Below, piece after piece: positions 1 through 8,057 of a DNA stretch of 64,000 nt. Numbering within the stretch: position 1 is the stretch's first letter; each line of letters opens with the position of its first letter. Source of the DNA: an uncultured Bacilli bacterium (lineage in GTDB: Bacteria > Bacillota_I > Bacilli_A > RFN20 > CAG-631); assembly GCA_934201705.1 (NCBI GenBank), contig CAKPXF010000001.1:124001-188000 (forward strand), in the 5' to 3' direction. A program made the translations under genes and the position numbers. Below the pieces are notes generated by a model. That model was given only the letters and a program-made list of their open reading frames with translations, was not told where the DNA came from and did no database searches.

Positions 1-663
1 ACTATCATTAACTACTAAGTCATAATATTCAATATACTGGTGCCCACAGGCAGATGATTTGCCAAAATTTTCAATATTAAATGTGTGATTTGTAATATTA
101 TATTCGATTATTCCACAACTTTGGTTTTCTAAAGCACCTTGAGAAAATACTAAATGTAAAATATTCTTATGAATAGCAATTTTTAATAAAATAATATCCA
201 TAACAGGTAGATTTTTTAATAATAATAATTCTTTTGTTTTTATATTATAAATATATGATTTGTTTCTTTTTACTTTATAAAATAAAATATACTCATTATA
301 ATTATAATAATCAAAATTTTCTGAGATATTGCTTTGATTTATTATTTCACATTTTAAATAATCTACCACAACTATTTTTTTATTCTTAAATGCAAATAAT
401 AAATTATCATAAACTACAGCTGAGTAAACTGCACATATTTTAAAAAAGTTAACATGATTATCTTTTATAATTTCAATACCTTTTTCATAATCAAATACTA
501 TTAAGCAGTTATTACAATAAATTGGTTTTATAACATCATCAATAATGTCTTTAAAATTTGTATCATAATTTAAAATCAATTGATTGTTACCATATAATGA
601 AAATCTTTTATTACACACCTCATATGCCAATACTGTTTTGTCGACATTAATAAAATATTTCAT
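1..663 (-). CDS. Hypothetical protein, 3' end outside window; putative immunity gene of toxin-tip cassette D
   Basis: The frame is open from an ATG at 663-661 to the window edge, 221 codons without a stop, and continues beyond position 1. The start is supported by a GGAGGGG ribosome binding site about 6 nt upstream. The protein begins MKYFINVDKTVLAY and consists of short beta-strand-like stretches separated by Asn/Lys/Tyr-rich turns. There is no signal peptide or membrane segment. It resembles a beta-propeller-like sequence only in a general way and I do not recognise a family. It lies 30 bp after the stop of a toxin-tip remnant (693-881), the position an immunity gene takes in polymorphic toxin loci. 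That role is inferred from position only. Confidence 0.6.
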   Translation of the reverse strand, partial: MKYFINVDKTVLAYEVCNKRFSLYGNNQLILNYDTNFKDIIDDVIKPIYCNNCLIVFDYEKGIEIIKDNHVNFFKICAVYSAVVYDNLLFAFKNKKIVVVDYLKCEIINQSNISENFDYYNYNEYILFYKVKRNKSYIYNIKTKELLLLKNLPVMDIILLKIAIHKNILHLVFSQGALENQSCGIIEYNITNHTFNIENFGKSSACGHQYIEYYDLVVNDS

Positions 664-692
664 ATTGTTTTCCCCTCCATACTTATTATAAA

Positions 693-881
693 CTATATAT
701 CCATGTCATAAATTAATTTCATAATTTTTTTTGCATGTTCCCAAGCATTTTTATCATTTACTTGCCCTGAATCTAAAATTTTTTAACATGATTTTATCTA
801 ATGTACAACTAATAAACTACTACCAACTACATACGTATGATAACATAAAATATTAAATGTTGTAAATGCTACTTCATTTAC
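693..881 (-). pseudogene. Polymorphic-toxin tip remnant D (pretoxin segment plus degenerate C-terminus)
   Basis: Read on the minus strand, 881-801 encodes the constant segment (VNEVAFTTFNILCYHTYVV, then GSSLLVVH), followed by an in-frame TAG at 800-798 and a second stop. The same frame then reopens as KILDSGQVNDKNAWEHAKKI and ends IYDMDI-stop at 693, like the tail of a toxin whose middle is lost. There is no start codon or N-terminal toxin region, so I call it a silent or decayed tip. The segment 801-930 is nearly identical to 3336-3470, showing that it was duplicated together with the preceding immunity-like gene. The gap 664-692 holds the ribosome binding site of the next gene. Confidence 0.6.
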
Positions 882-900
882 TATTATAGAGATTAAAGAT

Positions 901-934
901 AAAAGGCTGTGAATATTAGCACTCACAGCCTTTT
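901..934 (-). terminator. Rho-independent terminator after the 331-aa gene
   Basis: A 12-bp perfect stem (AAAAGGCTGTGA with TCACAGCCTTTT) surrounds a 10-nt loop, starting 13 nt past the stop at 947. A mutated copy occurs at 3435-3469 behind the paralogue. Confidence 0.75.
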
Positions 935-946
935 AAGCAACATGCG

Positions 947-1942
947 CTAAAGATTAATTTCTATGATATCTTCATCATCTACATCATGATATCCCATAAA
1001 TGCTCTTGTATTTATAAAAGTGTTATTAGCATTAGTATTTTTTAGTTCCATATAGGTATCCTGTAATATCTTTTGAATATAAGCATAAGCTTCAAAGAAT
1101 TCCATTTTATTAATATTATCAAAATCTAATCTTATAGTGTTTTTATCAAAGCAATATGTTTCTTCATCAAACCATTTATTAATGTAACCTCCAAGACTTA
1201 AGCTATATCCTTTTTCTTCTTCAATGAAGGTATAGAATATATATTTACATTTTGATTTTACAATTTTTGAATTTGATAAGTGTTCAAACCATGCTTTTAT
1301 TAGTTCTTTTTCATTTTTATAGTTGTTTTCAAAATATGTAATGCAATATTCTAATTTATCATCTTCTTTTTTTAATTCTTTTATACAAGCACCAGTAAAT
1401 TTTTGCTTTTTAAATGCTTTTACTAAATCATCGCTTATACAAAGCCTTAAATCAAATAATTCTTTGTCAAAAGGAATAGATTTATCTGTATATATTTTCC
1501 TCATAGTAGCAATATGCTTATCATTTTCATCAAAATTGTATGTTGTATAAGCAATGCCACTATTAAATGATCTAATTGGGATAACCTCTTTTGGTAACAT
1601 TAAATAATAGTCACCATCGATTTTAATATTTTTATTGCGTACACTGAGTTCAACCTTTTTAAATAACAAGTTAGATGCTAAATTATTACTATTTAAATAA
1701 TCATATACTCGTTTAGTTATTAGGAAAAACGGATGAAGAAGCGAATACATAAAATCTTGCATGCTTTTTTCCTCATTATATGAAATATCACTTGTTACAG
1801 CTTCTTTAACATTTTCATAAATCCACATAATAGTTTCTTTATCATATCTATAATGATTTTTATCAGTTCCCACTTTAAAACCTTCAACGTCGTAATAAAA
1901 ATTATAGTCATCGCCAAAATCTGTACTTTTTATTATTTTCAT
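947..1942 (-). CDS. Putative toxin-immunity protein (331 aa), copy 1 of a duplicated pair
   Basis: This is a cytosolic-looking 331-residue protein with no signal peptide or membrane helix. It starts 22 bp after the stop of the orphan nuclease tip at 1965-2366, the usual toxin-immunity gene order, so I infer that it neutralises that nuclease. The segment LRLCISDDLVKAFKKQKFTG loosely recalls the DUF1629/Imm11-like pattern of a beta hairpin before a short Phe-Thr-Gly motif; this is weak. The GGAG site lies about 15 nt from the ATG, a long spacing, but an in-frame stop directly upstream fixes the start. A paralogue at 3482-4471 is identical over roughly the last 145 residues and differs at about 19 positions and a 2-residue gap before that. 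Confidence 0.65.
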   Translation of the reverse strand: MKIIKSTDFGDDYNFYYDVEGFKVGTDKNHYRYDKETIMWIYENVKEAVTSDISYNEEKSMQDFMYSLLHPFFLITKRVYDYLNSNNLASNLLFKKVELSVRNKNIKIDGDYYLMLPKEVIPIRSFNSGIAYTTYNFDENDKHIATMRKIYTDKSIPFDKELFDLRLCISDDLVKAFKKQKFTGACIKELKKEDDKLEYCITYFENNYKNEKELIKAWFEHLSNSKIVKSKCKYIFYTFIEEEKGYSLSLGGYINKWFDEETYCFDKNTIRLDFDNINKMEFFEAYAYIQKILQDTYMELKNTNANNTFINTRAFMGYHDVDDEDIIEINL

Positions 1943-1964
1943 ATGTTAACTTAGAATCTCCTTT

Positions 1965-2366
1965 CTATTTTATAAATAGTTCAAGTATTGCATCACATGC
2001 TTTTTCACCATTTTTTCTGAGACATTCATAATTATCCTTTACTAAATTCCCCAGTTTTTCCATTTCTTTTGTAAACTCTCCAAAATCATCAGTTTTATCT
2101 AATGCAGATTTAACACATTTATCAATCGTATCATGATATGCATCTGTATGACGACCTTTGTGTTGTGGGATTTCTACTTTATTCCATCTATCATTTAAGT
2201 TGGCTTCAGGGAATTTATCTTTTGTTTTATTTCCAATTTCATTTCCTTTTTTCCCTTTATTACTTACTGTATGGTGGCATTCGTTATGTACAACTAATAA
2301 TTCATTACCAACTACATACGTATGATAACATAAAACATTAAATGTTGTAAATGCTACTTCCTTTGC
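1965..2366 (-). pseudogene. Orphan toxin tip with HNH/Endo VII (AHH-like) nuclease motifs, no start codon
   Basis: An open frame of 133 codons runs from a TAA at 2367-2369 to a TAG at 1965-1967 and has no usable start at its beginning. It opens with the constant pretoxin segment (AKEVAFTTFNVLCYHTYVV, then GNELLVVHN), in which VHN followed by Glu-Cys matches the end of pretoxin or HINT regions in polymorphic toxins. A C-terminal domain follows with an HH pair (NECHHTVSN), then LNDRWNKVEIP and HKGRHTDAYHD, the arrangement of AHH-type HNH/Endo VII nucleases (HH dyad, Asn before a strand, GRH..YH). It was not an annotated open frame because it lacks a start. It is either a decayed gene or a silent cassette that could be fused to a full-length toxin by recombination through the constant segment. 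Confidence 0.7.
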
Positions 2367-2423
2367 TTAATTAAATTCATTGGTTATTTTAATTAAATAT
2401 CATATTTTTTATAAATTTTGAGC

Positions 2424-2462
2424 AAAAACGGATATAACAATTTTACATTATTACATCCGTTT
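2424..2462 (-). terminator. Terminator after the 214-aa gene
   Basis: Stem AAACGGAT with ATCCGTTT, followed on the minus strand by further T residues. It lies about 37 nt past the stop at 2499. Positions 2367-2423 are AT-rich, and about 40 bp of them resemble 4592-4640 upstream of another tip remnant. Confidence 0.6.
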
Positions 2463-2498
2463 AAATAAATCTATTGATTGCTTAATAGCATTTATATG

Positions 2499-3143
2499 CT
2501 ATAAGTCTATTTTTTTTGAGATTAATTTTTTTACAAAAATAATACAGTATTTAGCAATTATAATTTTTTTATAATTGTCAATTTTATTTACCATATATTC
2601 TTTCTTTAATACTCTTAATTCTTTGAGTAAATCATTCAAATCATTGTATTTATAAATATCAATATCAAAGAATTTTTTACATGATTTTTTAAATTCCTTA
2701 ATGTTATAGATACCATCTTTTCCAACAGTGAAATAGATATTTGGCTTTATTTTATGTACAATATTAGCTGCATTATCAACAATATCAGTATACATATAAT
2801 ATCTTTTTGCCAATATATTATCATAGCATTCAATGTTTAATGAAATATCTTTTATATTGTTTTTATTATCTTTTAAAATACATTCGATTTTCCTTAAAAT
2901 ATCTTCAGTAAATAAGTACATTATAGCATCAGAACATGAAAAACCACAAAATAAAAAATCTGAAAACATTATGTTCAAAGAATATGTTTCTTCTTCCTCA
3001 TATAAAACTTCTATTAATATATCATCATTTCTCTTGAAATTATTAAAATACGAAAGAGTTTTCTCTTTGTTTTTTTCGTTAAAGAATTTTATAGAGTAAG
3101 CAATATAAAATCTAGGCATTTCTTTTAGTTGTTCATAATTCAT
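2499..3143 (-). CDS. Hypothetical protein (214 aa), putative immunity gene of cassette B
   Basis: I do not recognise this family. The protein is Lys/Ile/Asn-rich, lacks a signal peptide and membrane helices, and has an Asp/Glu-rich N-terminal half and a strongly basic, helical C-terminal third. The ATG at 3143 is preceded by an AGGAGA site. It lies 12 bp downstream of the hybrid frame 3155-3478, which carries the pretoxin segment shared by all cassettes here. The position suggests an immunity gene, but no homology supports it. A terminator follows at 2424-2462. Confidence 0.5.
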   Translation of the reverse strand: MNYEQLKEMPRFYIAYSIKFFNEKNKEKTLSYFNNFKRNDDILIEVLYEEEETYSLNIMFSDFLFCGFSCSDAIMYLFTEDILRKIECILKDNKNNIKDISLNIECYDNILAKRYYMYTDIVDNAANIVHKIKPNIYFTVGKDGIYNIKEFKKSCKKFFDIDIYKYNDLNDLLKELRVLKKEYMVNKIDNYKKIIIAKYCIIFVKKLISKKIDL

Positions 3144-3154
3144 ATCATTTTCTC

Positions 3155-3478
3155 CTAATTATATCTTTTAAAGTATCTTTGATTACTTTTTTCTTCAATT
3201 ATTAGTGGCATCTTAATATATATTATAATTAGACATATTTTATCTATATTTCCTAAAGATTTATCTTTTAAAATATCAGTTTTAAATTCTTTGCTAATTT
3301 GATTTTTATCAACTTTTAGGTTTACGTAAATACTATATACAACTAATAAACTACTGCTAATTACATACGTATGATAACATAAAATATTAAATGTTGTAAA
3401 TGCTACTTCATTTACTATTATATAGATTAAAGATAAAAGACTGTGAGTGTTAGTATTCACAGCCCTTTTAAGCAACAT
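3155..3478 (-). pseudogene. Hybrid frame: pretoxin segment fused to unrelated tail (toxin-tip remnant B)
   Basis: A 107-codon frame begins inside the duplicated terminator region, passes through the constant segment (VNEVAFTTFNILCYHTYVI) and continues as a Lys/Ile-rich tail without recognisable motifs. The terminal VVHN is changed to VVYS. Its first 25 codons correspond to the terminator and leader of the neighbouring cassette, so the apparent ATG is probably not a real start. I interpret it as a decayed toxin tip whose immunity gene (2499-3143) remains. A genuine small protein is possible but less likely. Confidence 0.45.
3435..3469 (-). terminator. Degenerate copy of the 901-934 terminator
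   Basis: Same stem as at 901-934 with one mismatch and one inserted C. It lies just past the stop of the paralogue at 3482 and marks the second copy of the duplicated block. Confidence 0.55.
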
Positions 3479-3481
3479 GCG

Positions 3482-4471
3482 CTAAAGATTAATTTCTATG
3501 ATATCTTCATCATCTACGTCATGATATCCCATAAATGCTCTTGTATTTATAAAAGTGTTATTAGCATTAGTATTTTTTAGTTCCATATAGGTATCCTGTA
3601 ATATCTTTTGAATATAAGCATAAGCTTCAAAGAATTCCATTTTATTAATATTATCAAAATCTAATCTTATAGTGTTTTTATCAAAGCAATATGTTTCTTC
3701 ATCAAACCATTTATTAATGTAACCTCCAAGACTTAAGCTATATCCTTTTTCTTCTTCAATGAAGGTATAGAATATATATTTACATTTTGATTTTACAATT
3801 TTTGAATTTGATAAGTGTTCAAACCATGCTTTTATTAGTTCTTTTTCATTTTTATAGTTGTTTTCAAAATATGTAATGCAATATTCTAATTTATCATCTT
3901 CTTTTTTTAATTCTTCTATACAAGCACCAGTAAATTTTTGCTTTTTAAATGATTTTACTAAATCATCACTTATACAAAGCCTTAAATTAAATAATTCTTT
4001 GTCAAAAGGAATAGATTCATCTGTATATATTTTTTCCATATCAGCGATATGCTTATCATTTTCATCAAAATCGTATGTTGTATAAGCAATACCACTATTA
4101 AAAGATCTAATTGGTATAACCTCTTTTGGTAGCATTAAATAATAGTCACCATTGATTTTAATATTTTTATTTCGTACACTGGGATTAACCTTTTTAAATA
4201 ATAAGTTAGATGCTAAATTATTACTATTTAAATAATCATATACTCGTTTAGTTACTAGGAAAAATGAATGAAGAAGCGAATACATAAAATCTTGCATGCT
4301 TTTTTTCTCATTATATGAAATATCACTTGTTACAGCTTCTTTAGCATTTTCATAAATCCACATAATAGTTTCTTTATCATATCTATAATGATTTTTATCA
4401 GTTCCCACTTTAAAGCCTTCAACGTCGTAATAATGATTATCGCCAAAATAAGTATATCCTATTAATTTCAT
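3482..4471 (-). CDS. Putative toxin-immunity protein (329 aa), copy 2 of a duplicated pair
   Basis: Paralogue of the 947-1942 product. The C-terminal portion from about residue 185 onward is identical in the two proteins, while the N-terminal part carries about 19 substitutions and lacks two residues. Charge-changing differences (for example E to K, R to E, K to E, D to N) cluster between residues 45 and 190, as expected if that part contacts a toxin. It follows a short pretoxin remnant (4503-4586). Start ATG at 4471; the GGAG site is again about 14 nt upstream, as in the paralogue. The immunity function is inferred from context. Confidence 0.6.
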   Translation of the reverse strand: MKLIGYTYFGDNHYYDVEGFKVGTDKNHYRYDKETIMWIYENAKEAVTSDISYNEKKSMQDFMYSLLHSFFLVTKRVYDYLNSNNLASNLLFKKVNPSVRNKNIKINGDYYLMLPKEVIPIRSFNSGIAYTTYDFDENDKHIADMEKIYTDESIPFDKELFNLRLCISDDLVKSFKKQKFTGACIEELKKEDDKLEYCITYFENNYKNEKELIKAWFEHLSNSKIVKSKCKYIFYTFIEEEKGYSLSLGGYINKWFDEETYCFDKNTIRLDFDNINKMEFFEAYAYIQKILQDTYMELKNTNANNTFINTRAFMGYHDVDDEDIIEINL

Positions 4472-4502
4472 ATGCTATTTGTAATCTCCTTTTAATAACA
4501 AT

Positions 4503-4586
4503 TCATTTGTCAACTACATATGTATGATAACATAAAATATCAAACACTGTAAACGTTGATTTATTCGCATAATTCGTCAAGTTCAA
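4503..4586 (-). pseudogene. Toxin-tip remnant A: pretoxin segment only
   Basis: A 27-codon frame carries the constant segment (STFTVFDILCYHTYVVDK) and then stops at TGA 4505-4503. It has no start codon and no catalytic tip. It is the most upstream member of the array in the direction of transcription. No full-length toxin lies between it and the next gene at 4802, so the parent toxin is not adjacent on this side. Confidence 0.55.
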
Positions 4587-4736
4587 CTAATAATACTTTA
4601 ACAAATCAATTGGATATTTTAATCAAATCATATTTTATTAATTCACAACTATCTTATATAAATACATTATGATTAAGCATATAGATATTTAGTATGAATA
4701 TAGTAATGGTTTTATATTTACTCTAACTATAATTTT
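4587..4736. other. Gap between toxin array and next operon
   Basis: This AT-rich stretch lies within the 330-bp interval 4472-4801. Positions 4592-4640 resemble 2362-2410 upstream of another tip remnant, so the repeated block extends slightly beyond the coding remnant. I see no gene or RNA in the rest. Confidence 0.5.
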
Positions 4737-4768
4737 AATAAAAGATCCCCAATTTAGCAAATGGGGAT
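4737..4768 (-). terminator. Terminator of the XRE-MBL-phosphatase operon
   Basis: Stem ATCCCCA with TGGGGAT followed on the minus strand by CTTTTATT, about 35 nt past the stop at 4802. Confidence 0.6.
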
Positions 4769-4801
4769 TGATTTTTAAAATATTATTAAGCTTTTGAATG
4801 A

Positions 4802-5167
4802 TTAAAATTTATAGTTATCTAATGCTTCCTTTAAGTATTTTTCTTCTTTTAAAAACTTTGAAACTGATGGTGAATTAATAGCAATTACCTCAAGTGTATC
4901 AATATTATTGGCAAATAAATCATTAACTGTAATATATTTATTAAAGCTTTCAGCAATGTATATTTCTAAATTATCACCAACAATAGCAATCCTTTCAAAG
5001 GCTGTTGTATAAATATCAAATGTTGAAAAGCATTTATTATCTACCTTTACATCCTTTAATAGTAATTGCAAAGAAAAGAAAAAATCGACAAGATTCATAT
5101 CTTTACTTACTGGTACTTTTGTATCAACAAATTTATTGTTAATTGTTAGATTAATATTAATGTCCAT
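4802..5167 (-). CDS. Hypothetical 121-aa protein, last gene of a four-gene operon
   Basis: I place the start at the ATG 5167-5165 (MDININLTINNK), which has a GAGG site about 10 nt upstream. A longer in-frame extension would overlap the upstream phosphatase gene. No signal peptide or membrane helix. The N-terminal half alternates strands and one helix (VPVSKDMNLVDFFFSLQLLL), which loosely suggests a small beta-grasp fold, but I cannot assign a family. It lies 4 bp after the histidine phosphatase stop and is probably co-transcribed with the hydrolase and regulator upstream. Confidence 0.6.
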   Translation of the reverse strand: MDININLTINNKFVDTKVPVSKDMNLVDFFFSLQLLLKDVKVDNKCFSTFDIYTTAFERIAIVGDNLEIYIAESFNKYITVNDLFANNIDTLEVIAINSPSVSKFLKEEKYLKEALDNYKF

Positions 5168-5171
5168 TTTA

Positions 5172-5891
5172 TTATTCCTCATCGAAGGTTTCTTTAAATC
5201 TACCCATAAATGATATTGGCTCATTCTTAACATATAAATGAGAAATATCACCTAAGCATTGGGCTCTAAAATGAGCAATTCCTTTTTCCTTTTCTTCAGT
5301 GTAGATAATACTAACAGATGTTGGAGCAAAGGCAATATGTTGAGCAATTGCTACAAATGGTATATTAAATAAACGAGATAGTAAAACACTTTCAAGCCCT
5401 AAATGAGCAAAGATAACAATTGTATCTTTATTTGGCTTAACAGCTTTATAATATAAGCCATTTCTTGTATAGCCATGCTTTTTTAATAAATTATCAAATG
5501 ATGATATAACATAGTTATAGCCTTCATGAACATTTGAATCAACATTAAATAAAGGATTATCTAAATATTTACTATTATCATAGAAATCACTTTTTTCCTC
5601 ACACATATATTTATCATCAAAATCCCATGGGATTCTATCATTATGTGTTTTATAATCTTTTATTTTATAAGGAAATTCTTGAAGCCAATCACAAGTTTCA
5701 TAAGGCATGTTTGTTGCTTTTAAATAAGGATCAGCAGTAAATTTTGCCCTATTTAATGGAGAAACATAAACATAATCAATTTTTTCTTTGATTAATCTAT
5801 CTTTTAATAATTCAGCTTCCTTAAAGCCTTTTTCTGTTAAGGTATTATCCTTATAATTTGGTTCTCCATGCCTTATAATAATTATACGCAT
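5172..5891 (-). CDS. Histidine phosphatase superfamily protein (phosphoglycerate mutase-like)
   Basis: The N-terminus MRIIIIRHGEPNY carries the RHG motif (residues 7-9) whose His is phosphorylated during catalysis. A second conserved His is present in FAHLGLES near residue 160, and an acidic residue lies between. The 239-residue length fits the family. Substrates range from sugar phosphates to nucleotides and cannot be read from the sequence. Its ATG overlaps the stop of the upstream MBL-fold gene, so the two are translationally coupled and may act in the same small-molecule pathway. Confidence 0.85.
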   Translation of the reverse strand: MRIIIIRHGEPNYKDNTLTEKGFKEAELLKDRLIKEKIDYVYVSPLNRAKFTADPYLKATNMPYETCDWLQEFPYKIKDYKTHNDRIPWDFDDKYMCEEKSDFYDNSKYLDNPLFNVDSNVHEGYNYVISSFDNLLKKHGYTRNGLYYKAVKPNKDTIVIFAHLGLESVLLSRLFNIPFVAIAQHIAFAPTSVSIIYTEEKEKGIAHFRAQCLGDISHLYVKNEPISFMGRFKETFDEE

Positions 5892-6721
5892 TAAAGATCA
5901 ACCACCATTCCATCATAAGATACATCAACATTATACTTGCTAGCTACTTCTTTCATTTCATCATAAGTAGCATTACCATTATGAGAAAAATGATTAGCGA
6001 TTATTTTAGTATGCTCATCAATAATATTGTGTTTTTTCATTTCATTAATTACCTCTAGGAAAATATCAAATGATAAGTGACCATCACGCCAATTATTTAA
6101 TAAGCAAGCAGTACAATCAAGGCTTACCATATCTAAAGGCTTTTTAATTGCTTTTAAATATTCCCAAGCTTTTTCTTTAAAGAATCCTGTATCATGGGCA
6201 TAAAGAATTTGAATGTCATTTTGTTTTATTAAATAAATAAAAGGTTCTGACAAAGGATCATGATTAGCCTCTAAGGCGACTATTTCATAATTTAATACCT
6301 TAAATGGTACATATGGCTTAACAATTACTGGTTGAACAAGCTTTTCAGTAATACCTTCAGCATTGATTGCTTCAACAACCATTTTATTTACAAGAGTGGA
6401 ACCATAAATATACAAAGACTCTTTTTCAGCAAATCTTGTGTAGCCACTACTTCTATAAATTAATTCATTTGGATAAAAATGATCGCTATGAGCATGAGTT
6501 ATTAGAACATGATGAATTCTATCAAGACGTACATCATAATTAAACATATGATAATATGACTCAGGTCCAAAATCAATTAATAGCTCATCGTTAATAATAG
6601 CTTGGCTTCTAGTTCTAATATCCTTACCTTTATTCTTCCAAGCCTTTAAGCATGTTTTACATTGGCAATATAATGCCGGAATCCCTTCAGCTGCTGCTGT
6701 TCCTAAATATTGAAATTTCAT
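5891..6721 (-). CDS. Metallo-beta-lactamase-fold hydrolase, PhnP-like
   Basis: Start chosen at ATG 6721 (MKFQYLG), preceded by GGAGG at the normal distance; a longer frame from 6736 uses an ATG that forms part of that ribosome binding site. The metal-binding HAHSDH motif is at residues 76-81, with further ligand candidates in ALEANHDPL, YAHDTGF and ANHFSHNG. An early Cys cluster (YCQCKTC, about residues 18-24) resembles the structural zinc site of PhnP-type phosphodiesterases. The likely reaction is hydrolysis of a cyclic or phosphodiester substrate; the exact substrate is unknown. It overlaps the downstream phosphatase gene by one base. Confidence 0.85.
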   Translation of the reverse strand: MKFQYLGTAAAEGIPALYCQCKTCLKAWKNKGKDIRTRSQAIINDELLIDFGPESYYHMFNYDVRLDRIHHVLITHAHSDHFYPNELIYRSSGYTRFAEKESLYIYGSTLVNKMVVEAINAEGITEKLVQPVIVKPYVPFKVLNYEIVALEANHDPLSEPFIYLIKQNDIQILYAHDTGFFKEKAWEYLKAIKKPLDMVSLDCTACLLNNWRDGHLSFDIFLEVINEMKKHNIIDEHTKIIANHFSHNGNATYDEMKEVASKYNVDVSYDGMVVDL

Positions 6722-6737
6722 TTTTATTTCCTCCATT

Positions 6738-7340
6738 TTAACGCTTTCTTTTCTTAAATACTAAAAAATAATAAAGTGCAATCATAACTTGAAATGGTAT
6801 GGCAACAATAAACAAAAGGCCAGTGCCTGTATAACTTTTAAATGTTAAATAAATTGATAAGGCAATAGTCCAACAAAGGATTGAAGAAGGAAAGATGTTA
6901 TATACCTTTTTAAAATAAACATTATTAAAAATAATTAATAATATGCAAGAAATAGGTATTGCATAAATAAAGCAAAGCCAAATTGGCCAATGTTCATTAA
7001 CTTGTGGGAAGAATAATGAAAACACAAAGAAAATAATTGTGGCAATAAACCATACAAAGCATACCCAAATCATTGTTATAAGTATCTTTGAAATAAAACG
7101 ATTGGCTATTTTTTCTTTCTTCTTTGTTGTTAAAAAATCATTAACTGTTAAACCAAATAATTTGGCAAGCTGGTTTAAAATATAAATATCAGGAATACCG
7201 TCTCCTCTTTCCCATTTAGAAATTGATTTATCCGAATAATTAAGTTTTTCAGCAAGCTCGCTTTGAGTCATATTGGCTTTTTTTCTATAATATGAGATAT
7301 TATCAGATATAACTGCTGCTAAATTTTCATTTTCATTCAT
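6738..7340 (-). CDS. XRE-family regulator with membrane-embedded C-terminus
   Basis: Residues 10-65 form a canonical Cro/C1 helix-turn-helix domain (MTQSELAEKLNYSDKSISKW). The rest contains about four hydrophobic helices from residue 85 to 195, ending in basic FKKRKR. Membrane-anchored XRE proteins of this kind are common in Bacillota and may sense the envelope state. It is the first gene of the operon running down to 4802, only 16 bp from the MBL-fold start, so it may regulate that operon. The target site is not apparent. Confidence 0.85.
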   Translation of the reverse strand: MNENENLAAVISDNISYYRKKANMTQSELAEKLNYSDKSISKWERGDGIPDIYILNQLAKLFGLTVNDFLTTKKKEKIANRFISKILITMIWVCFVWFIATIIFFVFSLFFPQVNEHWPIWLCFIYAIPISCILLIIFNNVYFKKVYNIFPSSILCWTIALSIYLTFKSYTGTGLLFIVAIPFQVMIALYYFLVFKKRKR

Positions 7341-7435
7341 AGCTTTTTATTCCTTTTCTATCAGTATTTTTTAATTTCTACTTATAGTAGAGTGTTATTT
7401 CATTAACTCTACTATTGCGATGTGGATTTATTATA

Positions 7436-7987
7436 TCATATTTTATTTTCTATTGCTCTTTTTTGTTTGCTTTTTTGTGATTGTGTGTATTTAATATGAT
7501 AATTATCTAAATATTCGCATAAATTCTTTTTGGCAATTAACATACTTGATGCTTCACATTCAACCTCATAATCCTCATTATTATAGTAGTTGTTTTTATC
7601 AAAGCACAATAAGCAATTATTCATTTTTATTTCATAGCGTAATGTTTTTAATTCCCCAATAATATGTAATTCCTTATAATCGATATTTCTTTTACTTAAA
7701 AAATCTTTTGTTTCTTTATTTATATTAAGAGGATTATTATCCTTTAAATAAAATTCATATTCCTTTCTTCCTTCACTTAATTTTTCCTTTATGGTCATAA
7801 GATAGGTATTATCATTTAAAATATGCCTTATTCTAAATGATAAATTATTTTTTTTTAAATCGTTATTTAAGGTATCATAATAATAATTTACTTGTTCAAA
7901 GGCTTTATATTCATCTAATGATGAAATAATTCTATAATAATCATCCTTGTTAATCATTACCTTATATTCAATTTCAATGTTTTCCAT
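7436..7987 (-). CDS. CYTH domain protein (triphosphate-binding)
   Basis: The ATG at 7987 (MENIEIEYK) is chosen over an in-frame TTG two codons earlier because GGTGA lies just upstream. EIEYK is the ExExK signature of the CYTH tunnel fold, which binds a triphosphate and metal ions. Basic residues in SFRIRH and MTIKEK and the final YTQSQKSKQKRAI match inner-barrel positions. At 183 residues it fits YjbK-like CYTH proteins, usually inorganic triphosphatases or triphosphate-binding proteins. The substrate is not determined. It is transcribed alone, divergently from the 56-aa gene. Confidence 0.85.
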   Translation of the reverse strand: MENIEIEYKVMINKDDYYRIISSLDEYKAFEQVNYYYDTLNNDLKKNNLSFRIRHILNDNTYLMTIKEKLSEGRKEYEFYLKDNNPLNINKETKDFLSKRNIDYKELHIIGELKTLRYEIKMNNCLLCFDKNNYYNNEDYEVECEASSMLIAKKNLCEYLDNYHIKYTQSQKSKQKRAIENKI

Positions 7988-8057
7988 AATCAATCACCAA
8001 TTTAATTATAACATTTTTATTTTATTTTCATATTATAAAATGATAGGAGGTGCGTTC

